Origin: Planctomycetota bacterium
Lineage (GTDB): Bacteria > Planctomycetota > SZUA-567 > H5-PLA8
NCBI GenBank assembly: GCA_015075375.1
Contig: JABTUM010000002.1
Span: 1,537,393-1,601,392, forward strand
Reading direction: 5' to 3'
DNA length: 64,000 nucleotides
Shown here: one piece after another, positions 8,737-15,554 of the stretch
Layout of the letters: every line of letters starts with the position of its first letter
Position numbering within the stretch: position 1 is the first letter of the stretch
The notes under the pieces: generated by a model
The model's input: the letters and a program-made list of their open reading frames with translations, nothing else
Databases searched by the model: none
What the model was told of the DNA's origin: nothing
Translations under genes and position numbers: made by a program

Positions 8737-9108
8737 TTACCCACGCAGGTACGATCCGGTACTAGAGGCGAAGTCCTCCTTCCACGGCCAATCGTCCAGG
8801 ACCAGACGCGCGAAGGTTGTCCCGTCCAACTCGATGTCCTCGTCGCAAGTCAGTTCAAGCATGCGGATGGCTTGATCGTATTCCTTAAGAAATTCCACGG
8901 GCTTGCGCAGCGGTATGTTCAAGACCACGTCCTGTCCTTCCACAACCTGACCCAGCATGCGCTTGAGCTTCTCCGTCAGCGCCTTCATGTACTTGGCGCG
9001 AGCAACTTCGTACTTCTTGGCATGCGTGGCGCGATTCACCGTTACCGCGCGCAGGATATCCACGCGCTTGTAGCGAAACTGCGCTCCAGCCAAACGAGTT
9101 CCCTGCAT
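8737..9108 (-). CDS. Hypothetical protein directly behind S-box-like leader copy 2
   Basis: 123 residues (MQGTRLAGAQFRYKRVDIL), starting at ATG 9108 with AAAGGGGA about 8 nt upstream. Basic N-terminal half, then KEYDQAIRMLELTCDEDIEL and a Trp-rich end (DDWPWKEDF). No membrane segments. The mixed helical pattern resembles small phage or plasmid structural proteins, but no family is recognised. It is the first gene of the operon and lies behind an intrinsic terminator that sits between it and the aptamer. Confidence 0.65.
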   Translation of the reverse strand: MQGTRLAGAQFRYKRVDILRAVTVNRATHAKKYEVARAKYMKALTEKLKRMLGQVVEGQDVVLNIPLRKPVEFLKEYDQAIRMLELTCDEDIELDGTTFARLVLDDWPWKEDFASSTGSYLRG

Positions 9109-9135
9109 GTCGTGATCCCCTTTCCCGCCGGAAAT

Positions 9136-9169
9136 AAAAAAGCCCTTCGACGCTTTAGCGTGGAAGGGC
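9136..9169 (-). terminator. Intrinsic terminator in leader copy 2
   Basis: On the minus strand the stem GCCCTTC / GAAGGGC (9163-9169 with 9142-9148), with an inner ACGCT/AGCGT, is followed at once by six Ts (9136-9141). It lies between the aptamer and the start of the 123-residue gene. CTTCC of the upstream stem arm is complementary to GGAAG at the 3' end of aptamer P1, so aptamer folding would favour termination. This is a classic OFF-switch layout. Confidence 0.8.
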
Positions 9170-9194
9170 CTGGGAGCTGCGAGCGCTGCCGTCA

Positions 9195-9314
9195 GGATCT
9201 TCCATCGTTCCGCAGCATGCTGCGGCAGGCTGGTCCACCTTGCCCTCGCGGGTAGGTTGGCTTGGGGTCATCGAGCCTGTGCTCTCGCCCAACTCTGGAT
9301 GGTGTGACCGATCC
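9195..9314 (-). promoter_or_regulatory. S-box-like (SAM-I family) riboswitch aptamer, copy 2
   Basis: Minus-strand RNA. P1 is CCATC/GATGG (9298-9302 with 9202-9206), extended by GGATC/GATCC outside. CAGAG follows. P2 is TTGGG/CCCAA with a kink-turn (CGA opposite GATGA, as in S-box RNAs) and inner GAGC/GCTC. P3 is CC-AA-CC against GG-U-GG, capped by CCC-GCGA-GGG. P4 is CCGCAGC/GCTGCGG. The loop CAGG is complementary to CCTG in the P3-P4 joiner, giving the pseudoknot. The run CAAGGTG also matches the S-box consensus. Together with copy 1 it shows compensatory changes in P2 and P4. The ligand is inferred from family resemblance only; a SAM-clan variant with another ligand is possible. Confidence 0.65.
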
Positions 9315-9434
9315 TCCTTATGCAGGTGCCCGGAAAACTATTACGCACACTCAACATCTCAACTTACCCCACAAGCCACCCTGGGGGCAAATCGAGCAAG
9401 TCATATCTCTGTATCACATGTGCGGGGGAATAGC
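9315..9434 (-). promoter_or_regulatory. Probable promoter region of the leader-controlled operon
   Basis: About 120 nt between the HTH gene stop and the 5' end of leader copy 2. It is AT-richer than its surroundings and contains several TTGAG/TTGTG and TAATAG-like words in minus-strand sense, but no pair with clean 17-nt spacing stands out. The start of the riboswitch transcript must lie here or upstream through the HTH gene. Confidence 0.35.
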
Positions 9435-9722
9435 TTATCGACGACGCTTTGATTTTGGAGAAGTGCTTCGACCTTCCATACGCTCAAACTCATCCACAAG
9501 CTCACCAAGGACTTGCCGGGGATTCTGGTCACAAGCCTTACACACCCAGTAGAACTCCAGTACATCCAGACGCCGTTCTCCCAATTCAATACGACTCACG
9601 AACGAGCGCTCCCGCTGAAGCTTGTCGGCGAGTTGCCGCTGGGTGAGCTTGGCCGCCGTGCGCATGGCGACCAAGCGCTCGCGGAGCGCCTTGTAGAGCG
9701 GCGAGAAGGCCGACTTTTCCAT
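9435..9722 (-). CDS. XRE-family helix-turn-helix regulator
   Basis: Start chosen at ATG 9722 (MEKSAFSPLYKAL); a start 36 nt upstream is possible. The 95-residue protein contains a classic Cro/C1 helix-turn-helix (LTQRQLADKLQRERSFVSRIELGERRLDVLEFYWVC in overlapping parts, about residues 25-65) and a basic tail (SKRRR). Such proteins are DNA-binding repressors. It is transcribed away from the DnaJ-type gene at 9831, so the roughly 110-bp gap between them is a likely operator region. It may also read through into the riboswitch operon downstream. Regulator of element functions by position; the target is unknown. Confidence 0.85.
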   Translation of the reverse strand: MEKSAFSPLYKALRERLVAMRTAAKLTQRQLADKLQRERSFVSRIELGERRLDVLEFYWVCKACDQNPRQVLGELVDEFERMEGRSTSPKSKRRR

Positions 9723-9830
9723 GCCCGCATTCTGAGGGCGGTAGCCTCTTGCACGCAAAATGCGGGCGACGTATCATAGTGACCAGTAATAAAGCACGAG
9801 ACGAAATATTCAGAACAGGAGCCCTCCGCC

Positions 9831-10277
9831 ATGAAGGCCTTTTGCGTTTTCATGTGTCTGATAGTCCTAGTTTTCGTGGTGCCTGCTTGCGGAAAAAGAC
9901 AGACCCAGCACATGTTTCAGGCATGTAACCAAGGTGTTGCGTGCCCGAAATGCAAAGGACAGGGCAACTACCGCTGCGAAACTTGCTTGGGGCGCGGCCA
10001 GTATCCATGCACCGCATGCGGACAGGCAGGCCAGAATCAATGTGGGTGGTGTAACGGCACCGGAAAAGCAGCCTTTGGGCAATGCACATACTGTGCGGGG
10101 CAAGGTCGAATGACATGCGGAACATGCCGTGGCAGCCGATTCGCTACCTGTCAGCCCTGCACAGGCACCGGAATGGTGAAATGTGGCGTTCACTTCACCC
10201 AGTACCGCTGCCAGCAGTGCGGCGCGACCTTTGACTACAAGGCCAAGAAGTGCACGACCTGTGGCACCGATCTCTAA
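9831..10277 (+). CDS. Lipoprotein with DnaJ-type CxxCxGxG zinc-finger repeats
   Basis: 148 residues. An N-terminal hydrophobic segment ends in VPAC, a plausible lipobox, so the protein is probably exported and lipid-anchored. The mature part has seven CxxC units of DnaJ cysteine-rich type (CPKCKGQG, CETCLGRG, CTACGQAG, CGWCNGTG, CTYCAGQG, CGTCRGSR, CQPCTGTG) followed by a zinc-ribbon-like pair (CQQC, CTTC). In DnaJ this domain binds zinc and unfolded protein. No J domain is present. A GGAG ribosome site precedes the start. An extracytoplasmic chaperone-like or zinc-binding role is inference. Confidence 0.85.
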   Translation: MKAFCVFMCLIVLVFVVPACGKRQTQHMFQACNQGVACPKCKGQGNYRCETCLGRGQYPCTACGQAGQNQCGWCNGTGKAAFGQCTYCAGQGRMTCGTCRGSRFATCQPCTGTGMVKCGVHFTQYRCQQCGATFDYKAKKCTTCGTDL

Positions 10278-10389
10278 CCTTCAGGTGCCAGGAAGTACCA
10301 TTCATTATCACTTGATTATTAGGTAAGAATTATGTGGCAAATCTCCCCCTCACCGGAAAAAATATTGGTGTGTGGGATGGGGGTATGCC

Positions 10390-10824
10390 ATGGGATCAAA
10401 ATGCACCGTAGACGAGATTCGCCAGGGATTGCAGTCAATTTCCCGCCCAAGGGTCTTCTTAGATTGTGAAAAGCGAAGGCTGAAAATCGATGGGAAGGAT
10501 CTAAGCGCCCTGCTCAACAGGACCGACTGGATATTCCTGACGGCCTTGGCGATCAGACGCCCGCTCCTGGGTACCGACGAATACGTGGTTCCTAGAAATG
10601 AGCGAATCGGCGACACCGCGCTCGCGCAAACCTGCCGCCGAGAGTTGCAGCGCCGACTACCCCCAGGAGCAGTGCAACTCCTGGTCAAGACGGTACGTGA
10701 TTTGGGGTACTGCCTCGCGCCGGATGTGTTCATTCGCGGCAGGGGTGAGGCGCGCTTGGCTTATCGAGATCCGAGCCGAGTTCAAGAACTGTCACATGCA
10801 ACGCACGAAAGCCGGAACTTCTGA
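10390..10824 (+). CDS. Winged-helix protein resembling the OmpR/PhoB DNA-binding domain
   Basis: 144 residues from ATG 10390, behind GGGGGT; a GTG 18 nt upstream is in frame. The C-terminal half resembles the response-regulator winged helix: FLDCEKRRLKIDGKDLSALL matches the opening beta-sheet, and CRRELQRRLPP...VKTVRDLGYCLAP matches the recognition helix and the final hairpin (usually VRGLGY). No receiver domain is present. Probably a transcription factor of the element. It precedes the acidic protein and its promoter, and could act on the TATCTAT-type sites nearby. Confidence 0.6.
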   Translation: MGSKCTVDEIRQGLQSISRPRVFLDCEKRRLKIDGKDLSALLNRTDWIFLTALAIRRPLLGTDEYVVPRNERIGDTALAQTCRRELQRRLPPGAVQLLVKTVRDLGYCLAPDVFIRGRGEARLAYRDPSRVQELSHATHESRNF

Positions 10825-10866
10825 ATCGTGCGCGGCAGGTGTTTCTATCGTGTATGAACGGTGTAA

Positions 10867-10902
10867 TTGTCAAGTTTTCTTCTATCTATCTATAGACCTA
10901 TA
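10867..10902 (+). promoter_or_regulatory. Candidate promoter with TATCTAT-type motif
   Basis: TTGTCA (10867-10872), an 18-nt spacer and TATAGA (10891-10896) make a good sigma-70-like promoter ahead of the gene at 11032. The spacer and -10 region contain CTATCTATCTATAG, which shares its words with the perfect inverted repeat at 11330-11354. This suggests one regulator binds both. Confidence 0.5.
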
Positions 10903-11031
10903 ACCCATTTTTTGATCGACAGTTGCACGCAAGCTTTAGCAGAAATATCTGCCGGCAATCTCTTTTTTGCTATCTCCCACTCCATAGGTAACGGCCCGTG
11001 TCGGGTCGGAACCACAAATGGAGGACGTGCC

Positions 11032-11259
11032 GTGAACGCATACCGCGTGACTTTCGTGAACGGAAGCACCGACCTCGTGGAGGCCGACAGCGCTTCCGAG
11101 GCCAAGCGCCAAGCCGAGGCCGACTTCGGGGAGTCGGTCAGTCGGGTCGAACTCCTCGAAGCCTTCGAGGACGACGAGAGCGACGAGGATGAAGACGAAG
11201 ACGAGTACGACGAGGAGGACGAAGACGAAGGCCGAGATGACGAAGACGACGAAGACTGA
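11032..11259 (+). CDS. Small protein with extreme acidic C-terminal tail
   Basis: The longest frame begins at 10867, but GTG 11032 has a perfect GGAGG 7 nt upstream and gives 75 residues (MNAYRVTFVNGSTDLVEADS). The first 45 residues look like a small beta-alpha domain. The last 30 are almost all Asp and Glu with a few Tyr and Arg. Such tails mimic nucleic acid and occur in histone-like, anti-restriction and chaperone proteins. A DNA-mimic function is only a suggestion. The region 10825-11031 upstream holds the promoter and no other gene. Confidence 0.7.
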   Translation: MNAYRVTFVNGSTDLVEADSASEAKRQAEADFGESVSRVELLEAFEDDESDEDEDEDEYDEEDEDEGRDDEDDED

Positions 11260-11329
11260 TCTGCCGCCCCGGTTGCCCCTTCGGCACCGCCCCAACGCTG
11301 CCGCGAGGGCGCCGGGCCTCATCTACCTA

Positions 11330-11354
11330 CCTATCTATCAACTCTATAGATAGG
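11330..11354. promoter_or_regulatory. Perfect inverted repeat upstream of the RadA-like operon
   Basis: CCTATCTAT, 7 nt, ATAGATAGG: nine perfectly paired bases on each side, ending 19 nt before the start of the RadA-like gene. It is followed by another palindromic word (GCGCCTATAGG). The arms match the motif in the promoter at 10880-10896. Operator is the simplest reading; an RNA hairpin in the leader is an alternative. Confidence 0.6.
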
Positions 11355-11373
11355 CGCCTATAGGAACCTGAAC

Positions 11374-12108
11374 ATGTGGCGATGCGAAGAATGCGAAACA
11401 CTCTACCAGCAATGGCTGGCCCACTGCGTCGCCTGTGGTTCCTGGCGGTCCTTGGTGCCAGCTCCCGTAGCCGCTACAGGCCGTACCGGTCAGCCCGGTC
11501 CTAGGACGCGGGGCACCCTCATCACTTCCCGTGAGCTAGCGGCGCTTGATCGACCGAGCATGCCGCTTTCGCCACGGTGGAAGGAACTCCTGGGCACTTT
11601 GCCGCCGACGTTTGGCCTGCTGGCCTATGGTCAGGAGGGTGCCGGCAAGTCTACGTGGCTACTGACTCTCGCCCAGGAACTCGCACGCCACGGCGAGGTG
11701 CTCTATGTCGCCGCCGAAGAAGGCCAAGCCAACAGCATGATCGAGAAACTCTCCCGTCTGGAGATCCTTTCAGACCGGATACACATCAGCAGCGCCATCT
11801 CGCCGGCCGAGATGCAAGAAGATCTGGCGAAGATTCGCGAGGCGCGGTTCCTGTTTATTGACAGCCTCTCCTACTTCCCGATGACGATCGTAGAACTCTC
11901 GGAAATCGCCGAGAAGCGCCGGCTGGGCGTCGCGTTCAGCCTGCATTGCTGCAAGGACGGCTCTTACCGCGGGGCGACCTCGCTGGGCCACTGGGTGGAC
12001 GTAAAGGTCAAGATTGAGCAAGGCACGGTGGTCGTTCAGAAGAACCGCTTCGGGCCACTCCATACCACCCCGCTGGAGTTCGCAGCCAGGTCTGGGAGGT
12101 CCGTATGA
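11374..12108 (+). CDS. RadA/Sms-like ATPase without the Lon-type domain
   Basis: 244 residues. The N-terminus has the C4 zinc finger of RadA (CEECETLYQQWLAHCVACGSW, residues 4-24, with pairs CxxC and CxxC). A RecA-type ATPase core follows: Walker A GQEGAGKST (about residue 87), VLYVAAEEG, Walker B FLFIDSLSY. The KNRFG motif of RadA is kept near the end (VQKNRFGPLH). Bacterial RadA is about 450 residues with a C-terminal Lon-like domain, which is missing here. RadA promotes branch migration in recombination. A role with the RuvB-like protein of the same operon in element recombination or replication is inferred. Its stop overlaps the next start (ATGA). Confidence 0.85.
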   Translation: MWRCEECETLYQQWLAHCVACGSWRSLVPAPVAATGRTGQPGPRTRGTLITSRELAALDRPSMPLSPRWKELLGTLPPTFGLLAYGQEGAGKSTWLLTLAQELARHGEVLYVAAEEGQANSMIEKLSRLEILSDRIHISSAISPAEMQEDLAKIREARFLFIDSLSYFPMTIVELSEIAEKRRLGVAFSLHCCKDGSYRGATSLGHWVDVKVKIEQGTVVVQKNRFGPLHTTPLEFAARSGRSV

Positions 12109-12416
12109 ACCTCACCGCCCAACTGCCGGCGCGCATGACGTGCCTCCTTTGCTTTACGCCGGAGGCGCTGGAACGACGCACGGACCGAAAAGGGCGACCC
12201 TACTACACGTGCGGCCTGTGTCACTTCCGCGTGTTTCTGAGCAACGACACCCAGGCTTTTGGGGTGCTCTTTTGGTCGCGCGCACTCCAAGGCGACTTGG
12301 TTCGAGCTGCGCGCACCGATCTGGAGCGTGCCCTGGCGACCCGCGGGCATGCTCGTGACATACCAGCACCTATTGCCGCGTCACCCGCTCCGACTGAGCA
12401 GGAGGCCGCTCCGTGA
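12105..12416 (+). CDS. Zinc-ribbon protein
   Basis: 103 residues, translationally coupled to the RadA-like gene. Two CxxC pairs (CLLC and CGLC) about 20 residues apart, with RKGRPYYTCGLCHFRVF between and after, form a zinc ribbon near the N-terminus. The middle is helical (FGVLFWSRALQGDLVRAARTDLERALA) and the end is Pro/Ala rich. Such proteins bind DNA or nucleoprotein partners. No closer family can be named. The next gene starts within its stop codon (GTGA). Confidence 0.7.
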   Translation: MNLTAQLPARMTCLLCFTPEALERRTDRKGRPYYTCGLCHFRVFLSNDTQAFGVLFWSRALQGDLVRAARTDLERALATRGHARDIPAPIAASPAPTEQEAAP

Positions 12417-12877
12417 GCTTCCAAGGCGCCGCCAATGCGGCGAATGCCGCTCGGCAGACCGTGAGCGACGAAGCTATTCGCTCGGTGCGCGAGGGGATTC
12501 TGGGTCAGGCTCAGGCGCCTTTGCTAGCGCCGACTCGCCCAGAACTTGTCCGTCAGGAACAGTCCGTGGAGTCACGCCGCTACTGGGTCCTGCATATGTA
12601 CCAGGAACAGGCTCGGCGCCGGAGGCAGGCACAGCGTACGCGCTACCTCCTGATCGGTGTTGGGGCGTTCGCAGTGGGGTTACTCATGGGCTGGAGGCCA
12701 AACCATGTCTCTCGCAGCGGTACTACCGGCACTCACGCAGATCGCGACGCCGCTCGTCGCCGACGCGCTGGGCGATGGAGTGGGCTCACTCGGAGCAGGC
12801 GGCATGCCCGGCCTGGACGTGCGCGCCGCCGCGGCCGAAGCCGAAATGAAGGATCCGGCCTTTTGGGGTCCACCTGA
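12413..12877 (+). CDS. Small single-pass membrane protein with long overlap into the next gene
   Basis: GTG start overlapping the upstream stop. The first 75 residues are helical and charged (ESRRYWVLHMYQEQARRRRQ), then comes one membrane helix (YLLIGVGAFAVGLLMGW, about residues 78-94). The frame stays open for about 60 more residues, rich in Arg, which overlap the well-supported gene at 12705 in another frame. The tail looks like a by-product of the overlap rather than selected protein, so the functional part may be residues 1-98. No family is recognised. Confidence 0.6.
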   Translation: MSFQGAANAANAARQTVSDEAIRSVREGILGQAQAPLLAPTRPELVRQEQSVESRRYWVLHMYQEQARRRRQAQRTRYLLIGVGAFAVGLLMGWRPNHVSRSGTTGTHADRDAARRRRAGRWSGLTRSRRHARPGRARRRGRSRNEGSGLLGST

Positions 12878-12956
12878 GCCCGAATGGGAGAAGGCCGCAT
12901 TGGCCGGGCTGCTAGGGCTGGTCGGCGGCTGGATTGTCGCGCGAACGATGAGGTGA
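12705..12956 (+). CDS. Small membrane protein
   Basis: ATG 12705 has GGAGG 8 nt upstream, which decides the start although the frame opens earlier. It encodes 83 residues (MSLAAVLPALTQIATPLVAD). The middle is glycine-rich, then acidic (PEPEWEKAA), and a C-terminal membrane helix (GLLGLVGGWIVARTM) completes it. It overlaps the preceding gene by 173 nt in a different frame. The arrangement resembles compact phage or plasmid operons. Function unknown. Confidence 0.7.
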   Translation: MSLAAVLPALTQIATPLVADALGDGVGSLGAGGMPGLDVRAAAAEAEMKDPAFWGPPEPEWEKAALAGLLGLVGGWIVARTMR

Positions 12957-12959
12957 CCC

Positions 12960-13295
12960 ATGGAAATGCAGGACTTGATTAAAGCCATCCGGCGGCACTC
13001 TGGGATGGACTACGAACAGATTGTCGAGGCCGGTGAGCATGGCGCGGATGCCGGCTGGCCGGGATTCACTTACACCCGGGATGCCGCGCGATTCTACGAC
13101 CGCAACAAAGCAGCCATCTGGGATCTGCTGAACGAGCGCGCCGACGATCTCGGCGAGCCCGTACTCCAGATGATTGCGCAGTTCAATCGCTCGGACATGA
13201 CCGGCGACGTTCACCAATTCGAGAACCTGCTTGCTTGGTTCGCGCTCGAAGAAGCTGGCCGCTGGTTGGCCGATCAGCAGGAGCATCGAAACTAA
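12960..13295 (+). CDS. Hypothetical protein of phage/element type
   Basis: 111 residues starting 3 nt after the previous gene. Acidic and soluble, with FTYTRDAARFYDRNKAAIWDLL and ENLLAWFALEEAGRWLAD. The pattern resembles short conserved proteins of phages and integrative elements, but I cannot name the family with certainty. Its TAA stop overlaps the ATG of the RuvB-like gene (TAATG), so the two are coupled. Confidence 0.65.
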   Translation: MEMQDLIKAIRRHSGMDYEQIVEAGEHGADAGWPGFTYTRDAARFYDRNKAAIWDLLNERADDLGEPVLQMIAQFNRSDMTGDVHQFENLLAWFALEEAGRWLADQQEHRN

Positions 13296-14353
13296 TGATC
13301 GCACACAACCCAAACAAGCCCATTCTCACCGCGGTGGCTAAAGCCACGCCGCCGCACCCCCTGCGCCCCAAGTCGCTTGCAGATTTCGTCGGACAAGCGC
13401 ATTTGAAAGGGATCATCCAGACCAGCGTGATTGCTTCTCGAAAGGAGAATCGATCTTTCCCTCACACGATCCTGAGTGGCGTCGCCGGAAGCGGGAAGAC
13501 CAGTTTGGCGAGCATCATTTCTACGGAGCGCAACGTGCCGCAGGTCACCACCGCGGCCGAAGACCTAAAGTGTCCTGAGGCGGTACGGGGATTGATGGTG
13601 CACTTGAACTACGATGGCTATGACGACTCAGGCAAGGTGGTTGGCAACATCTCTCCTTCGGTCATCTTTCTGGATGAGGTCCATAAGCTGCCTCGCACTG
13701 GGCAAGAATTACTGTACACGGCCCTCGAAGATCGCGTTATCGAGTGCCCGGTGATGAACCCAGTCACCGGACAGCTCCAAACTCGCCGAGAGTGGGTGCC
13801 GTACTTCACGCTGATCGTTGCAACTAATCGCCCTGGCGACCTGACCACGGCATTTAAGGATCGGTTCAAGCTGCACCTACAGCTGGAGCCGTACTCGGTT
13901 GCCGAATCTGCCATGATTGCCGAGCGAGCCTTGGTACGTTTGGGCATGCGCGTGGGGGATGGCGCCCCACGCATGATTGGTGAGCGCGCACGCGGCATCC
14001 CTCGCAAAGTAATCGCCCTCTGCGAAACCATTCGAGATGTCTGTGTTGCTCGCAGCACCGGCCTTGTTAACGACAAAATCTGCGCTGAAGCGTTTTCCGC
14101 GCTCGGTCTTGATCCTCTCGGCCTCACGCGCCAGGAGGTGCGAGTCCTTAACCATCTCGCCTTGGCCAGCGGCCCCGTGGGAATCCGAACGATCTCCACA
14201 CTGCTGGGCGAGGAGGAAAAGGCCGTCGAGTCGTCGGTAGAACCCTTCTTAATCGAACGCCACCTGATTAGTCGTACCGCACGCGGTCGCACCATCACCG
14301 AGGCTGGCCGCGAGCATCTACGTCTACACCACGGAGGTGCGGCATGCGCTTAG
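13295..14353 (+). CDS. RuvB-like Holliday junction branch-migration ATPase
   Basis: 352 residues from ATG 13295; the upstream extension of the frame overlaps the preceding gene and is not used. RuvB features in order: LADFVGQ near residue 30, Walker A GVAGSGKT (about 66), Walker B VIFLDEVHKLPRTGQELL (about 125), sensor and arginine-finger region (TTAFKDRF), lid, and a C-terminal winged helix (GPVGIRTISTLLGEEE...EPFLIERHLISRTARGR...TEAGREHL). Length matches chromosomal RuvB (about 335-350), but the central part is divergent. RuvB drives branch migration with RuvA. Here it sits in an element operon next to an integrase and no RuvA is seen. Likely used for element recombination or replication. 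Confidence 0.9.
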   Translation: MIAHNPNKPILTAVAKATPPHPLRPKSLADFVGQAHLKGIIQTSVIASRKENRSFPHTILSGVAGSGKTSLASIISTERNVPQVTTAAEDLKCPEAVRGLMVHLNYDGYDDSGKVVGNISPSVIFLDEVHKLPRTGQELLYTALEDRVIECPVMNPVTGQLQTRREWVPYFTLIVATNRPGDLTTAFKDRFKLHLQLEPYSVAESAMIAERALVRLGMRVGDGAPRMIGERARGIPRKVIALCETIRDVCVARSTGLVNDKICAEAFSALGLDPLGLTRQEVRVLNHLALASGPVGIRTISTLLGEEEKAVESSVEPFLIERHLISRTARGRTITEAGREHLRLHHGGAACA

Positions 14354-14466
14354 ACGAGGACCTCAAACATATCCTTTGTTTATTGGGCGCTCTATTGGTG
14401 ACCGCCACCCTAGGCACACTCATCTTCTGCGCGGGAATCGCCACCATCCAATGCCTACTCAAGTAA
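14344..14466 (+). CDS. Forty-residue membrane peptide between ruvB-like gene and integrase
   Basis: A short frame of 40 residues starting with ATG behind a perfect GGAGG (6 nt). It has a charged head (MRLDEDLKH) and then a hydrophobic stretch (ILCLLGALLVTATLGTLIFC) long enough to span a membrane. It overlaps the end of the RuvB-like gene by 10 nt and the integrase start by 16 nt. The ribosome site and the pattern support a real small gene. Function unknown. Confidence 0.6.
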   Translation: MRLDEDLKHILCLLGALLVTATLGTLIFCAGIATIQCLLK

Positions 14467-15389
14467 CCCCGATTCGCGTGCTCCAGCACGTACGCAATGA
14501 CGCGGCGCTACTGGCCAGCTTCATTCTCGGGCGGCCGGCCACAACCGCGCGCGTCTACCGCAACGAGATCGGACTCTGGCAAGCATTCTTGAACAGACCT
14601 TTGGTGGAAGCTCGCGCGGATGACCTGCGCGCCTACATCGCCAAGTGTCGAGAGAGCAAGCTCAAGCCCGGCACCCTGCGCCACAAGGTCGCCGTCATCA
14701 AATCGCTCTACGCGTTCCTTTACCAGGAAGAACAGATCCCGGCGGACCCCATGGTCCGCGTACCGACTCCACCGCACCCGCAGGGAGAATCTTCCCGCTG
14801 TCTGGACCTGAAGCAGGTTAAGGCCTTCTTTGAGCAAATCCCCCATCACCGAGTCATCGGACTACGCGACCGCGCCATGTTCTTGCTCGCCGCAAACTGC
14901 GGCCTACGTCTCAGCGAGATCGCGCGTCTATCTGTGGGGGACGTGACCGATGGCCCTGAGGACGGCTGGCGTGTGCTTCGCATCCACGGCAAGGGCGACA
15001 AGGTTCGCGAGGTTCACGCTCGGCCAGAGGTTTGGGTACATGTCGTTGCGTACGTAAGCAGGCGCAAGGACGAACTCCTGGACCGCACGCCACTATTCTC
15101 CAGCATCCACCGCGGCAGCAGCATCAAGCCACAAGCCGCGGACCTACGCATCCCGGCGCCGACCATCTATAAGCGCTTCAAGGCCTACTGCCGACGTGCG
15201 GAGCTTCCCACGTGGGCCTCTCCCCACTGCATGCGGCACTTCTTTGCGTCAGAAGCCCACGCCAAAGGCGCTCCGGCCGAAGCCATCCGCAGGGCACTGG
15301 GCCACAGTTCCTTGAATACGACCCAGCGGTATCTAGACCGCATGGAGCGCGGTGTTAATCAGGCATTCAAGGCCGTTCGTGCGATTTAG
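14451..15389 (+). CDS. Tyrosine recombinase (XerC/XerD-like integrase)
   Basis: 312 residues from ATG 14451 (MPTQVTPIRVL). The frame is open further upstream but overlaps the RuvB-like gene there. An N-terminal SAM-like core-binding domain (TARVYRNEIGLWQAFL...LRHKVAVIKSLYAFLYQ) precedes the catalytic domain. The catalytic residues are all present: R in GLRLSEIARL, K in HGKGDKVR, HxxR in SPHCMRHFF, H in LGHSS and the nucleophile Y in TTQRYLDR. Members cut and rejoin att sites, often in tRNA genes. The broken tRNA-Arg at 26044-26083 is a good candidate for its target, although the gene is 11 kb from that end. Confidence 0.93.
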   Translation: MPTQVTPIRVLQHVRNDAALLASFILGRPATTARVYRNEIGLWQAFLNRPLVEARADDLRAYIAKCRESKLKPGTLRHKVAVIKSLYAFLYQEEQIPADPMVRVPTPPHPQGESSRCLDLKQVKAFFEQIPHHRVIGLRDRAMFLLAANCGLRLSEIARLSVGDVTDGPEDGWRVLRIHGKGDKVREVHARPEVWVHVVAYVSRRKDELLDRTPLFSSIHRGSSIKPQAADLRIPAPTIYKRFKAYCRRAELPTWASPHCMRHFFASEAHAKGAPAEAIRRALGHSSLNTTQRYLDRMERGVNQAFKAVRAI

Positions 15390-15554
15390 CACGCCGCCCG
15401 CATTGAACTCCGCGTAGCCCGAGCACCACATCTTAGCGAAAGAATAGTTCCATGAAGCCATGAGTCATCCAGATTCCCCCCACTAGCCAATCGCGTCCTT
15501 GATTGCAGGATTGCGTGAGACACAATGCCATATTCACCAAGACGAGGGCAATGG

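Noticed and set aside
10867..11031. N-terminal extension of the acidic-tail protein
   Set aside because: It would start inside the promoter; GTG 11032 with GGAGG is far better.
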